DNA of 64,000 nucleotides from Capniomyces stellatus (Eukaryota; Kickxellomycota; Harpellomycetes; Harpellales; Legeriomycetaceae): positions 39,061 through 103,060 of the forward strand of contig LUVW01000022.1 of assembly GCA_001661515.1 (NCBI GenBank), in the 5' to 3' direction. Numbering within the stretch: the stretch's first letter is position 1; every line of letters begins with the position of its first letter. The notes beneath the pieces were generated by a model. It was given only the letters and a program-made list of their open reading frames with translations. It had not been told where the DNA came from and made no database searches. Below, piece after piece: positions 1 to 11,083 of this stretch. Position numbers and translations under genes: made by a program.

Positions 1-25
1 GGGGGGGGGGGGGGGGGGGGGGGGA
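1..25. repeat. Poly-G tract at window edge
   Basis: There are 25 consecutive G residues in an otherwise AT-rich region. C or G homopolymers also flank the gap at 25267-25283, so this tract probably marks a contig end rather than a functional element. Confidence 0.7.
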
Positions 26-138
26 TAATTTTATAAATGATAAATAGTAAAAAATGAATAGTAAAAGAAGAGTAATGCAAGATTGTTGGTATTGAAATGA
101 ATAGCGGTAATTACACAAGACCTGAAAAACTCAAACAG

Positions 139-2409
139 TAGCGAGCCGGTAATGGGGAGGCTGGTGATTAAGCTTAAGGCTATTAGACCAGGGGGAGCAA
201 GTCAGGCCAATGATCAGGACGGTGGAGAAGGTGGAGAGGGAGAAGAAGAATTGGCCCATATGGTTGGGGGATTGACGATGTCAGGAACAGGGACAGGGAC
301 AGGAACAGGGATAGGTGCGGGGCCTAGTTCATCTTCAGGGCCTAGTTCATCTTCAGGGCCTAGTTCATCTTCAAGACCAAATGCGTATACAGCACACAAT
401 ACAAACTCGATGATAGGACCATCAATCAATACGGGAGAGCTGCCACATGGGTAAGAAGAATAATAATGTATAATATAATACAAGATGATATTAAATGAAA
501 TAATATAATATAAAGTGAAATAATAATAATAAAATACTATAATAATAAAATAATAGTAAATAATAGTAAATAATAGTAAATAATAGTAAATAATATAATA
601 TAATATAAAGTGAAATAATAATAATAAAATACTATAATAATAAAATAAAAAAATTAAAAAAAAATAAAAAAAAATAGATGGGAGCAGAGAATGGATCATT
701 TAGGAAGAGTATATTATGTTGATCATAACACGAGAACAACGACGTGGAAGAAGCCAACGGTGGCAAGTTCAGCAGTAGCGGCGTTCAATAACGAGGAGGA
801 GAGGCAGAGACATATGAGCAGGATGTTGCCAGATGGGATGATGGGGGGAGTGGGGTTGAGTTCAGGGTCAAGTGTGGGGGGAAATATAATGAGTAGTTTA
901 GTAGGAAGTATGGGGGAGATGGGGAGTGGGAGTGGGAGTGGGAGTGGGAGTGGGAATGTGTTTGGGCCACTTCCATCGGGGTGGGAACAGAGATTTACGG
1001 CAGAAGGGAGAGCGTATTATGTAAACCATATAGCAAGAACAACAACGTGGGACGATCCGCGGCTGCGAAACGCGAGGGGTTTGGACGGAAACCGGGCAGC
1101 GGTAGTAGCGGGAATTGCGGGACAGACGGCGAACCAGCTGGGGCCATTGCCTTCAGGGTGGGAGATGCGACTGACAGTTCAGGGGCGAGTTTACTTTGTA
1201 GACCATAACACAAAAACAACGACCTGGGACGACCCGCGGATGCCGAGCAATCTTGACCAGTCGGTCCCGCAGTACAAGCGGGACTTTAGGCGAAAGTACG
1301 TGTACTTCCGGTCGCAGATTCTGATGAAGCCAGTAGCGGGACAATTCCATATCAAGGTGCGGCGAGACACGATTTTCGAGGACTCGTTTAATGAGATTCT
1401 GAGGCCGCCGGTGTTTGAACTGAAGAAGCGGCTGATGATCAAGTTTGACGGTGAGGACGGGCTGGACTACGGCGGTGTGTCGCGCGAGTTCTTCTTTCTG
1501 CTGTCACACGAAATGTTCAATCCGCAGTACTGCCTGTTCGAGTACAGCGCTCACGATACCTACTCGTTGCAGATCAACCCAAACAGCGGAATCAATCCCG
1601 AGCACCTCAACTACTTCAAGTTCATTGGCCGCACCGTCGGTCTTGCCATCTTCCACAGACGCTTCCTCGACGCCTTCTTCACCTCCTCCTTCTACAAAAT
1701 GATCCTCAAGAAGCCCATCACTCTTGACGACATGCAGTCTGTTGACGATGAGATTTACCGCTCCCTCGTCTGGACCCTGCAAAATGACGTTTCCGACATG
1801 GGCTTCACCTTCTCCATTGACGATAACAAGTTTGGCGAACTGACCGAGGTCGAGCTCAAGCCGGGCGGAAAGGATATTGCTGTTACCCAGGAAAACAAGA
1901 AGGAGTGGGTCGATCTCAACATCCAGTACAGAATCTGCACCCGCATCCAGCCCCAGTTCGACAGTTTTCTTGCCGGATTTTACGAGCTTATTCCCCACGA
2001 TATGATCCAGGTCTTTGACGAAAGAGAACTCGAACTTTTGATTGGTGGTCTTGCCGAAACTGACGTTGATGACTGGAAAAAACACACCGACTACCGCGGA
2101 TACACCGAGGCTGACCAGGTCATCCAATGGTTCTGGCTCTGCGTCAAGGCCATGGACGCTGAACACCAAACTCGTCTTTTGCAGTTTACCACCGGTACCT
2201 CCAGAATCCCCGTCAACGGCTTTAAGGATCTCCAGGGCAGCGATGGCCCAAGAAGATTCACCATCGAGAAGACCGGCAGCATCGATAGCTTACCCAAAAG
2301 CCATACCTGCTTCAATAGAATCGACTTGCCCCCTTACCCCGACTACGACACTCTTGTCCATAAACTCACCCTAGCCATTGAGAATACTGTTGGTTTTGGC
2401 CAGGAATAA
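139..2409 (+). CDS. RSP5: Rsp5/NEDD4-type HECT E3 ubiquitin ligase (5' end outside window)
   Basis: Two exons are visible: 139-450 and 678-2409, with a GTAAGA donor and TAG acceptor. The junction restores the first WW domain ([18 protein letters not shown]). Two more WW domains follow near 960-1060 and 1140-1250, both ending TTTWDDPR. A complete HECT domain fills the rest. The catalytic Cys is at 2308-2310 in SHTCFNR and the C-terminus is the typical GFGQE. The open frame runs upstream of the ATG at 152 to a CAG acceptor at 138. The stretch GRLVIKLKA resembles the last strand of a C2 domain. I therefore infer that the lipid-binding C2 exon lies outside the window and 152 is not the start. The family ubiquitinates membrane proteins and adaptors, recognising PY motifs through its WW domains. 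Base composition becomes more GC-rich in the HECT half. Confidence 0.93.
451..677 (+). other. Intron of the Rsp5 gene
   Basis: This 227-base AT-rich intron runs from GTAAGA to TAG and interrupts WW domain 1 in a Gly codon. It holds short repeats of the type AATAGTAAAT and AATATAATATAAAG. Confidence 0.9.
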
Positions 2410-2554
2410 TTTTTTCCTTTTTTTTTTTTTAACTTCTTTTTTTCTTTCATTGTATCCTTAATCATTATATACATATATTTTTATTTATCTTTACTTTTAT
2501 TACCAATAAAAAATAAATAAATAAATCATAAACTATAGCCAACTCATATTTGCC

Positions 2555-3236
2555 TTATAACAATACTGCTCCTAGTATCATTGACACTGCCCCAATATAC
2601 AAGCCGCTGCTCGTAATCCCTGCTACTTTAAACCCCGAGCTTATTATGTACTTTGACATCGGCTTTGGTACTTTTGATTGGGTTGCGTTTATGCTGCTAC
2701 TTTTGTTTGTAATCTTTCCACTGTGGATCACAATGTTTCCACTGCTGTCGGTAGATTGCGTTGCTATAATCAATACAACAGTCAAAGATTAAAAGTTGAA
2801 TGTTTAAATTGGGTATAGTTAGTAGCCATTAATGCATGGTGTCACGGTATACCATTGTGAGTTTGACGAATTAGGACATATATGTGAGTGTATGTAGTAT
2901 TAGAATAAAGTGCTTACGCAGGATGATTTGGTCTTGGTCGTTTGATGACCCTTTCTCAGCCGAGTTTGCGAGAACAAAGTAGACATTGATGCATTCATCG
3001 ATGCAGCGGCCATAAGTTTCGTTTGTAGATGTTTTTACGCACTTTACGTAGCAGTCGTTTGCTTTTGCGAGGTTGGATGTGTTTGGGACCGGGACTTTAT
3101 AGCAGGTGGATACACATGATGTGTCTTGTGGTTTTCCCTTGCACACGTTTAGAAAGCACTTTTGGGGTTCTGTGTTTCCTAATACAGCTGGGATTGCTGA
3201 GGATGCAAGTATAATGATTGATTTTGAAAATTTCAT
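2555..3236 (-). CDS. Small Cys-rich secreted protein with C-terminal hydrophobic (GPI-like) tail
   Basis: Exons are complement(2918..3236) and complement(2555..2763), giving about 175 residues. The intron has a GTAAGC donor, a perfect TACTAAC branch point and an ATAG acceptor, and the frame is kept (phase 1). The start MKFSKSIIILASS opens a signal peptide. I preferred it to an upstream ATG 20 codons earlier, which would prepend a polar KKKK-rich stretch. The mature part has eight Cys in the pattern Cx4C, Cx8C, Cx3C, then Cx3C, Cx11C, Cx3C. The second exon is Ser/Thr-rich and ends in a hydrophobic segment (IGAVSMILGAVLL), as in GPI-anchor signals. I do not recognise the family; a cell-surface role is inferred from layout only. 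Confidence 0.75.
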
Positions 3237-3987
3237 TTTTTTTTTTTTGTGTGCGTGTGTGTGTGTGTATTTGTTGTTGTTGATGTTTTTGTACAATCTA
3301 CTTTTTATTATTTATGTGAGTGTGTGTTTGAAGATAGTAGTGAAAAGTAGTTTGGTGTTTGGATAATGAATACAAAAAAAAATAATTAATTAAATCCAAC
3401 TTGTAAGATTATCTTGCTTCTAATATATACAATTTCTACTTTACCTTTTTGTTTTATTTTGTTTTTCATGTACACTTTTTTCCTTGAAAATCACATACTT
3501 GACATACTCAAACAACACAAAACAAACTTCACCTTGTATATTTCCACCTTTTACCATCCAACTTTATTTATTTATTTTTAATACTTGAATTTCGACACTA
3601 CTTTTACTTTTTCAACAGATAAAACTCGAAGTTCGATTCAATTCGACTTATTTTATTTCCAAAAAATTATAATTAAAGCTATATATACATTCTGATTTTA
3701 TTTAACTTGGTAAGGTTAAAATTTTATTTTCTTGGCTTAATTCTCTCGCTCCCAATTCTTTACGTTGATCAAAACTTCCTTTCCTCAACACCACGTCTTA
3801 TTTCCAACCAACTTTACACTTGCTCAATCTACAATCCCACCATAATCATCCATCCAATCTTATTCCATGCCATCTTCATTACATCCCCCCCCCCTCCTTT
3901 ACCCACTCCAATGTTAAGTTCAATTGGTTTTACGCCTCTTTTTTATTTTATTTTATTATTTATGTGGCTTATTTATTTATTTTACGT
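3237..3987. other. AT-rich intergenic stretch, no gene seen
   Basis: This is T/A-rich DNA with a short GT dinucleotide run near 3249-3270 and a ten-base C run near 3886. I see no coding segment with family resemblance. Confidence 0.5.
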
Positions 3988-4452
3988 GGTTTATTTATTT
4001 ATTTGTTTATTTTAATTTATTGGTTTATCGACAACGTATGCAGCATATCAAAATATAAATACTATACTTAAAATATTACTATCCCAAAATGCCACCGTTT
4101 GCCAATATTCCTACAATCTATAGATCGTCCGTACCCGTAGGGCATTGGCTCAAAGGCGTTGGTTGTACTTTAATTGCTTAAAATACGGGTGGTTAGGTGA
4201 CCCTTCCTAATACTGGGTGAAATGAACTTGCTCAGCGGATTGCCGACTGCAGGATCTAGCTTTTTGCTAGCCCATTCATTCCAAAAAAAAATCCAAGATA
4301 GTTTTAGACTCATGCCTCTAGAGTCCGACCACTGTGGCCTGGCCCAATACACGTTAGTCGAAACAAAAATTTTAACTCTTGATTCTGTCTTTCCGGCCCA
4401 GTTCCGACGTTGAGGTCTCGTCACTGCTAAAAGACCAACCCTGAATAAAAAA
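3988..4452 (-). mobile_element. Retroelement copy R1a (LINE 3' end or SINE-like unit)
   Basis: This stretch is about 95% identical by eye to 15959-16413. Both copies end at the same point on the 5' side of the element, just after GACCAACCCTGAATAAAAAA as read on the plus strand. On the minus strand the element ends in an AATAAA-type repetitive A-rich tail, as LINE/SINE 3' ends do. It shares a block (CCAATGCCC..GGGTACGGACGATCT) and a tail style with the LINE at 29337-31492. A minus-strand frame of about 84 codons (4170-4424) is open, but the second copy has a different A-run length that breaks it. Because the two copies share both ends, a short non-autonomous element is more likely than two chance truncations. 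Confidence 0.75.
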
Positions 4453-4990
4453 TAACAGCTAAAAAAAAGACTTGGGTTTAACTGCAGCCAACCCAGATGT
4501 TAGATTTGTTTCGCTGCTTAAAACTAGGGTTTTAAATCCGTTAAATTTGGATCTCGAATCTGAAACTGCCTCAAGTTCAGGGAGAACTGATCACTGGAGC
4601 CTGTTCCTACAATCACCTGACACCACTTTGATGTATCTAATCAGTCCAGCCGTAATGGCCTATTCACCCAGGGCACGTGGAGCCTAGATACAGTCGGGCA
4701 TACTATTTCTAGTCCTGTCCAGTCCGATCCTTTGTCAATGTCGTGATCTAGTATACATTTTGTAATTTTGGACATGTCATTCTTTTGTGTTCTCTTTACT
4801 AGTGCCTCTGCTGCTCCTCCTGCCTTGTCTGAGTCACTGTATTTCTTTAACCACTATTATCAACGCAATATCGTATGGATAATGTCATTTACTTTATTTT
4901 TGAGAAGAATGAAATAGTAAAAACACCATCAAGTAGATTTCAATCTAAAATAAAACGCCAAGTAGAAACGCGATTTAAATAAAATAACCA
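4453..4990. other. Intergenic, possible older retroelement debris
   Basis: This stretch is more complex and less AT-rich than ordinary spacer here. It carries a 71-codon open frame at 4472-4687 without recognisable similarity. It borders R1a but is absent next to R1b, so it is not part of that element. I assign no gene. Confidence 0.3.
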
Positions 4991-6676
4991 TTAGACCGAG
5001 TTTATCTGTTCCTGTGCATGTTCTTCTCTTAGTTTAGCTTCAAGGGCCTTAGACAACCCATTTGCGTAACTGGTTAATTGTGTTTCAATTTCCTGCGACA
5101 ATTTGTCAAGTTTGGCGCTTTTATAATTCTGGAAAGAGACCACAATATCGCTAAACATTGAGTTTACACCTTCTACAGATTCTGAATACAAATCATTCTT
5201 CAGCTCATACAATTCTTTCTCAAACAAATCTGAAAAAATATTCGATTCAGACTTCAACTCTTGCAGTCTTTCCTTGATGTAATCAAACTCAGAACTAACT
5301 TTGTTTTGCATAAAATCTTGCGTAGCAACTGTTGCAGAATCCCTTATTCTACTCAAACTATCCCGAGTTTCGAAATACCGCTTAATATACTTCAGTGCTT
5401 CATCATTATATGTTCTTATTCCACCTTGTATTAATTTATCCACACCCTCTCTCTCGTCGCTGCTTTTTTTTCCATCTTCAATAATGTTCTTCTTTATTTT
5501 TTGTTCTAAATGACGTATATCCTTATTAAGTTCTTCCTTCATGTTGGCATATTTATTGTTGTACTCATCAATCAATTTCTTTTCTTGTTCATCCAAATTT
5601 TTGTTTGCAAAGTTTGTACTTTCTACCAAAAAGCTTTTATTGATATTTTCAGTCAAGTTTTCTTCAACTACGACAGCTTTGATTCTACCAAGCTCTTCTA
5701 ACGATGCAGCATTCTCCAAGTCCTTGGCTACCTTCCACGTGGCATAATCATCCGGATGTGTAAGAATATCTTTTGGCTCAAGCTTTGTGTTTTCCAAAAT
5801 CCAGTCCAAATAGTCTCGCAACCTTGTGACTACGTCAACATGTCGGAACTCTTCTGACATATTATCGAGCCTGGCCTTTTTAAACTCTTCAGTGATATTT
5901 TCTTTTCTTCCATACGAAATCGACCCAATCAACGCATTTCCATGATTAGGCAAGTAAAGTGGCCCTCCCAAATCTCCATAAATCTTTGTCTCATCCCCCT
6001 TGTTGTAGTAAAACAATGCACCGTGAGGCAGGTGCCTATTTATCTCAAAGTACTTTAAAACATCGTCTCTACTCAAAAGGCTCACATCTGCTGCCTTCAG
6101 CTCCTTTTTTCGAAGCGCGGTGTTATCCTTACACGTCCTCACCCACCCAGCAACTCGAGTCTTATCCAGAGAATCAACTTCACCATTGTAGATCTTGGCA
6201 TAATTTATCCCAAGGTTCTGGAAGTCTACATCATCAACTCTTACTAGCGCAATATCGTATCCATACCATGCAACATCGTGCTTTGGGTGCACTATAGTTT
6301 TACCTGCTACAAACTTCTTCCCTCCTCTCACAAAGCTGTACTTTGAGTTGGCCGATATATCAACCTTCAACTCATTCTCACTATACATATACCTACTTAG
6401 ACAAGTTGCAGATGTAAGAATATAGTTCTTTGAAATTACCGATCCTCCACATCGTTTTTTGATAGCACCTTCATACCCTTTTACTGAAATGTGGAGAGAA
6501 ACGATGTATGGCATCTCTTCTAACCCGATATAACCTTCATTTACGGCCCTTTTGCTTCTGTCTAGCGTAACTCCTGCATTACCTCCTTGGATAATTGGAT
6601 CTAAATCCGAAATCCAGGCTCCTGACACTGATGCCAATGAGAAACTGACTAGAATACTGACTGTGCTGGCCTTCAT
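4991..6676 (-). CDS. Secreted trypsin-fold protein, catalytically dead (His and Ser lost)
   Basis: This is a 561-residue single-exon gene. A signal peptide (MKASTVSILVSFSLASVSG) is followed by a chymotrypsin/trypsin-fold domain at about residues 50-300. The His motif TAAHC reads TSATC (Thr91). The Asp motif is kept (YDIAL, Asp141). GDSGGP reads GDLGGP (Leu236). The zymogen site after the dibasic SKR has also lost the IIGG start (it reads AVNEG). It should therefore be a pseudoprotease. About 250 C-terminal residues are Lys/Glu-rich and look helical or coiled-coil (for example around DEQEKKLIDEYNNKY), which is not usual for trypsins. It is a tandem paralogue of the gene at 8462-9937, with a shared promoter sequence. 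A binding, inhibitory or decoy role is only a guess. Confidence 0.88.
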   Translation of the reverse strand: MKASTVSILVSFSLASVSGAWISDLDPIIQGGNAGVTLDRSKRAVNEGYIGLEEMPYIVSLHISVKGYEGAIKKRCGGSVISKNYILTSATCLSRYMYSENELKVDISANSKYSFVRGGKKFVAGKTIVHPKHDVAWYGYDIALVRVDDVDFQNLGINYAKIYNGEVDSLDKTRVAGWVRTCKDNTALRKKELKAADVSLLSRDDVLKYFEINRHLPHGALFYYNKGDETKIYGDLGGPLYLPNHGNALIGSISYGRKENITEEFKKARLDNMSEEFRHVDVVTRLRDYLDWILENTKLEPKDILTHPDDYATWKVAKDLENAASLEELGRIKAVVVEENLTENINKSFLVESTNFANKNLDEQEKKLIDEYNNKYANMKEELNKDIRHLEQKIKKNIIEDGKKSSDEREGVDKLIQGGIRTYNDEALKYIKRYFETRDSLSRIRDSATVATQDFMQNKVSSEFDYIKERLQELKSESNIFSDLFEKELYELKNDLYSESVEGVNSMFSDIVVSFQNYKSAKLDKLSQEIETQLTSYANGLSKALEAKLREEHAQEQINSV

Positions 6677-6792
6677 AATTGATAATACTGGTTTGCTGTT
6701 TGCTGTTTGCTGTTAAATTTTAGTTGTTTGCTGATATCACTACTTGAAAACGACTTGCTGATGAGAAAATAAAAATAGTGCTTTTCACTCGG

Positions 6793-6800
6793 TATTTATA
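6793..6800 (-). promoter_or_regulatory. TATA box of the first trypsin-fold gene
   Basis: TATAAATA on the minus strand lies about 117 bases before the ATG. The whole leader, including TTTGCTG repeats and this box, is nearly identical to that of the paralogue (TATA at 10061-10068). Confidence 0.6.
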
Positions 6801-7649
6801 CAAATAGACCACGGACCAAAATTACAAGAATCAGACCCAACTCGGCTCTCATTTTCATTTCATTTTAGGTTTAGGTTTAGACTTTTTACTATTGTAAACT
6901 TGGTTCTCAATTTCAACTATAAATACACTCTACTCTTGTTTTTATGCTCTCCTTATAATATAAACACACATTTTGGTAAATTCACTCTTATCTTCACTTC
7001 TAAATATCATGTTATAATTTGCAATCACGTATAAGCAGTTTAACGAAACCATACAGGTTGTTGTGGGGATGTTGGTTGGAGAGAAATCACATCATAGGAT
7101 GTGGTATATACCTGATTTAGTTGCTCCTATAACACAACTTGATTCTTTTTTGTCAAACTTGGAAATGCATCATGTTTGTTTAGTTTTTGAACTGGTTTCT
7201 ATAATCTAGAATGCATTGATCCTCAAGCTTTGAAATTAGTACATCTGGCAATGAGAAAAACGCACTTGCTGTTCCATGCTTCTATAAAGAGTTCGGATTC
7301 TGCTTGGTGACGAAACAAGCACCAAATGCCATAAGCCGGCTTGATAGCTTGTCATATATCGGTTTGTTGAAAAAAAGCTTCGGTGTATGTAGGATTTATT
7401 TTTTTTGTTATTGAAATTAAGTGAGTGTAGATTTTAGTTTATTTTATTGAAATTAAGTGCGTGTAGGTTTTGTATTTTCAGAACCGGCTAACTCCGACTT
7501 TTTGAAACTGCCAAACCTAGGTTCTTTCCAGAATATCAATGCCTTATCTTTAAACTCGTGACTAAAAGTGTAGAAACTGTATTTATTTGACCCATTTACA
7601 ATCATAGAAACAATGGTACAGTTATTTATAAAGTAAAAAAACAATGGTA
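6801..7649. other. Intergenic between tandem paralogues
   Basis: A short block near 7068-7105 (GGTTGGAGAGAAATCACATC) matches one near 10288-10315, so the duplication reached several hundred bases upstream of each gene. A short TTTAGG triplicate sits at about 6865-6885. No gene is seen. Confidence 0.4.
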
Positions 7650-7960
7650 CTTATTGGTTCGGGCTTGCCAATTCCTTGGCATACTGGTTTCTGAGTTTGA
7701 TCTCAAAAGCCTTGAGCGTCTCGTTTATAAGATCAATAAACCGTATTTCAATTTTCTGGAACTAAGCGTCGGGTTTTGCGCTATTTTTTGCTGAATCAAT
7801 CTTGAAGGTATCCAACAGAGCTTATTTTACTTACTTTGACTCTTTCACTTAATTGGCGTATTGTATTCTCCTGATTCTCTCCAACAACCTTTTTGCACCA
7901 CTTTATACATACACTCTCTCTCACCGTTGCCCTTTTTTTACATCTTTTTTGTTTTAACTT
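7650..7960 (-). pseudogene. Decayed C-terminal remnant of a third trypsin-fold paralogue
   Basis: Minus-strand frames here encode Lys/Glu-rich helical text (for example INETLKAFEIKLRNQY followed by AKELASPNQ and a stop). It resembles the end of the 4991-6676 product (ALEAKLREEHAQEQ). It is interrupted by an in-frame stop and at least one frame change. The position between two intact paralogues supports a relic of the same tandem array. The boundaries are approximate. Confidence 0.45.
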
Positions 7961-8211
7961 TTATTATGAGTTCAACAATACAATACTAAAAAATATTACA
8001 AAGCTAGTAGAGCACTATTTAAAAAAAAGTGATTAATTCAAATACTATCATACTCCATGTTGTCCCTCTAGGGACACCGTACCTTGGCAGCGTTGGTTCA
8101 GTGGGGCTGATGATCCACCAACCTCATCGAGTCTTAGTAACAGGTTTCACAAGTTAATGTCAGGAATAAGGCTGTTGCAAGCTTCATCGAGCCTGAGCGG
8201 TCATATTCTTT
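7945..8211 (-). mobile_element. LINE 3' end fragment (R2 copy a)
   Basis: This matches 11084-11350 closely, sharing the stretch GTTTTAACTTTTATTATGAG and the following 250 bases. The second copy continues into reverse-transcriptase coding sequence, so this is a 5'-truncated insertion in minus orientation. Confidence 0.7.
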
Positions 8212-8461
8212 TATTTTTCTTGCTTTATTTAATTCCGATTATTAATAATAACATAAAACTGTAAAATACTACATCAAGGCGCTAAATCCTTCACCTCGGC
8301 ACACACCAACTCCAAGTATGTGAAATGCGCTGTAAAACTAAATAATAAAAATAAGACTTCTACTACTCAGACTTTGTTGCCTTTTTGAGGTAGTATTTCC
8401 TAATTTTATCACCAAAGCCTTTAATCATACTTTCCGAAGAGCCGAGTTTACGTAAGTCAAG

Positions 8462-9937
8462 TCACTTCAAGCTTAGTTCCTTGAAAGCAACTTCTGTCTC
8501 TTTTGATATTTGAATACGGTATTGTTCAAATATCTTTTCTAACTTCTTTAAAGCCAAATAACTAGACAGTTCCGTCAAAATTCTCTGCAAATTTTCTATA
8601 TAATCCGAACCAACAACATCCACGCCTTTCCACAGCTTCTTTACTTTGGCCCTTACTTCATTATATACAAAAACATATCTTTTACTGAATTCATCTTTTA
8701 TGTAATTTTCGATCATATCAACGCCCTCTCTTTTGTCTTTGTCCTTCTTTAAATCACCATCGATCATCGTCACCGCCTTAATCTCTTCACCTAAATTACA
8801 TTCGTAACATATTAAATCTGCGCTTAACATTTTGTCAACAGTTTTCTTTATATATATTTTTGAGGCTTCCAAGAACCCTGCTGCTGCCTGTTTGACAAGA
8901 CCCTCGGCAAACGCTTTTGCTATCACAACCTGAAAAATCTTTGTATACTCCTCATCTATTCTTAAAATTTTGGAAACCTCGGCCGCCTTCCACAAGTCAT
9001 ACTCATTTGGGTGTGTAAGAACGTCTTTTGGTTCGAGTTTTGCTTCTTCCAGAATCCAATCCATATGGTCTCTCAACTTTGTGTTTATGATAACTTTTCG
9101 AATACTTCCTGAGCTAGTATCCAACTTTACTCTTTTAAACTCATCAGTAATGCTTAGTTCGTATCCAAACGAAACCAACCCAAGTATTGGATTTTTGTTT
9201 GCAGACAAGTACACTGGTCCTCCCGAATCCCCGCCAGCCGATGCTCCACTCTCCTTGTTGTAGCTAAACAACGCACTATGGGGCATGTGTCTCTCAAATT
9301 TAAAGTACTTTAAAGCATCGCTTCTACTAATAAGACTCACATCCACCGCCTTCAATAGACTTCCTGCAACAGTTTTTTCACCACTATAGGTATCCCCCCA
9401 CCCAGCAACTTTGACTTTGTATGAGGAGTCAGCTTCACGATTGTAGATTTTGGCGTACTTTATTCCGATATTATGGAATTCCACGTCGTCGACTCGTATC
9501 AGCGCAATATCATATCCATGAAACGCATCACGGTACTTGGGATGCGCTACGACTTTACTCGCTTTAAACTTCTTGCCTTCACTCGCAAAACTGAACTTTG
9601 AATTGGCCGATATCTCAATTTCTAAATTATCCTTACTTTTCAGATACTTTTCAACACAGCCCGCAGTCGTAAGAATATAACTCTTTGAAATTATCGATCC
9701 TCTACAATTATTCACAGCAGATTTGTCACTGCCTTTTACTAAGTCGTGTAAAGAAACAATGTACGGCACCTCTTTTAACTCGATATGACCACCTCCTATG
9801 ATCCTCTTGCTTAAGCTTTGTCCTTTTCCAGGACTACTTCCTTGGCACACTGTATCTGACCCCAGATCCGAAACCCAGGATCCTGAAACTGATACCAATG
9901 AGTAACTGGCTAGAATACCAACCGTACTGAATTTCAT
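8462..9937 (-). CDS. Secreted trypsin-fold protein lacking the catalytic His
   Basis: This is a 491-residue single-exon gene. After a signal peptide (MKFSTVGILASYSLVSVSG), a dibasic SKR precedes IIGG, so the zymogen-type processing site is intact. The Asp motif YDIAL (Asp143) and GDSGGP (Ser238) are present, but the His motif TAAHC reads TAGC (Gly93). The position equivalent to trypsin Asp189 is Ala. Without the His, normal catalysis is not expected. The domain is followed by about 190 helical, charged residues, as in the paralogue at 4991-6676. The two products share most of the protease domain and the leader DNA. This one is less degenerate than its neighbour. Confidence 0.88.
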   Translation of the reverse strand: MKFSTVGILASYSLVSVSGSWVSDLGSDTVCQGSSPGKGQSLSKRIIGGGHIELKEVPYIVSLHDLVKGSDKSAVNNCRGSIISKSYILTTAGCVEKYLKSKDNLEIEISANSKFSFASEGKKFKASKVVAHPKYRDAFHGYDIALIRVDDVEFHNIGIKYAKIYNREADSSYKVKVAGWGDTYSGEKTVAGSLLKAVDVSLISRSDALKYFKFERHMPHSALFSYNKESGASAGGDSGGPVYLSANKNPILGLVSFGYELSITDEFKRVKLDTSSGSIRKVIINTKLRDHMDWILEEAKLEPKDVLTHPNEYDLWKAAEVSKILRIDEEYTKIFQVVIAKAFAEGLVKQAAAGFLEASKIYIKKTVDKMLSADLICYECNLGEEIKAVTMIDGDLKKDKDKREGVDMIENYIKDEFSKRYVFVYNEVRAKVKKLWKGVDVVGSDYIENLQRILTELSSYLALKKLEKIFEQYRIQISKETEVAFKELSLK

Positions 9938-10060
9938 GGTTGATAATACTGGTTTGCTGTTTGCTGTTTGCTGTTTGCTGTTAAATTTTAGTTGTTTGCT
10001 GATATCACTACTTGAAAACGACTTGCTGATGAGAAAATAAAAATAGTGGTTTCCACTCGG

Positions 10061-10068
10061 TATTTATA
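10061..10068 (-). promoter_or_regulatory. TATA box of the second trypsin-fold gene
   Basis: TATAAATA on the minus strand is about 124 bases upstream of the ATG. It lies in a block almost identical to that upstream of the paralogue, including three TTTGCTG repeats near 9950-9980. Confidence 0.6.
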
Positions 10069-11083
10069 CAAATAAACCACGGACCAAAGTTACAAGAATC
10101 AGTCCCAACTCGACTCTCATTTTTAACTACAAAACAAACCCTATACTCTATACTCATGATTTTGCCTTTTCTACAATGCAAACACACTTTTCAGCTAATA
10201 TTCTACTTTTTTCTGTTTGCAAACGCTATTCCTTTCTAGTAATACTTGGTCGGCTCAATTTTAATGCTACATGCTGCTGTATGGCTGCTGGTTGGAGAGA
10301 AATAGCATCATCAGGAGTGATATGTATCTGCTTTCTTTGCTTCCAGAACTCTTTACTATTTTCTTAAAATTAACCCTGAAGTTTAGCCGTTCAACTCGCC
10401 AATAGTTGGTGGTTTAAGCATTATTATACTTTTTTTGTGTTTAGGTGTGGTTTTCTGTTTTTCTGTCTGTTTAATGTTGGGTTGAACTGTTTTATATTGA
10501 ACCAGTTTGATCTCCACAATTTCCTTACGTTTCTAAATAACACTTTAACATCATGGATTCGGCCTGATTGTAAATATCGTATGAAAAGCCACGTAGTATA
10601 AACACCTACTAAAGTGAGCTATGAGTTGAGGATTTCGCCCCTTGTGGTTTTTAGTCGATTCATAGTAAACACGTAAGGTGCTCATTTATATATATATTAA
10701 GTTACTATGCGTATTAAAGTTTGCAGCAAGGTTATCGTTGAATGGTCTATGAATATGAGGAAGGAAACGAGGGCTTATATTAAGGTATGGTGGTAGCCAT
10801 GTTAATATCAACGGCCAATATATTTATCGTTTGGAGTTTCAGTATTTTATAGTTTATTAGTTTATTTATTAGTAATTAAAGGTAAACAGCTATTTCGATA
10901 TCAGCGAAGGAAGAAAGCAGGAAGCTGTTTATAAAAAGGGACAACCGAGGGATCAAAAGGGAAGAAGTATCATCTAGTGTTGTTTAATAGCGTATGATAA
11001 AGTATTAGATAGTATTATATAATACAGTTTGGACAGGTTTTAATTATGTGTATATTAGGAAAAGATAGTATAAATAGGTTTTA
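10069..11083. other. Intergenic, nothing recognised
   Basis: AT-rich spacer. Apart from the duplicated upstream block near 10288-10315, I see no coding or structured feature. Confidence 0.4.

Noticed and set aside
1504..2169. 221-codon minus-strand frame inside the HECT domain
   Set aside because: It is the shadow of a GC-richer coding region; the plus frame has all HECT motifs.
6860..6890. TTTAGG triplicate as interstitial telomere
   Set aside because: Only about three imperfect units; too short to distinguish from chance.
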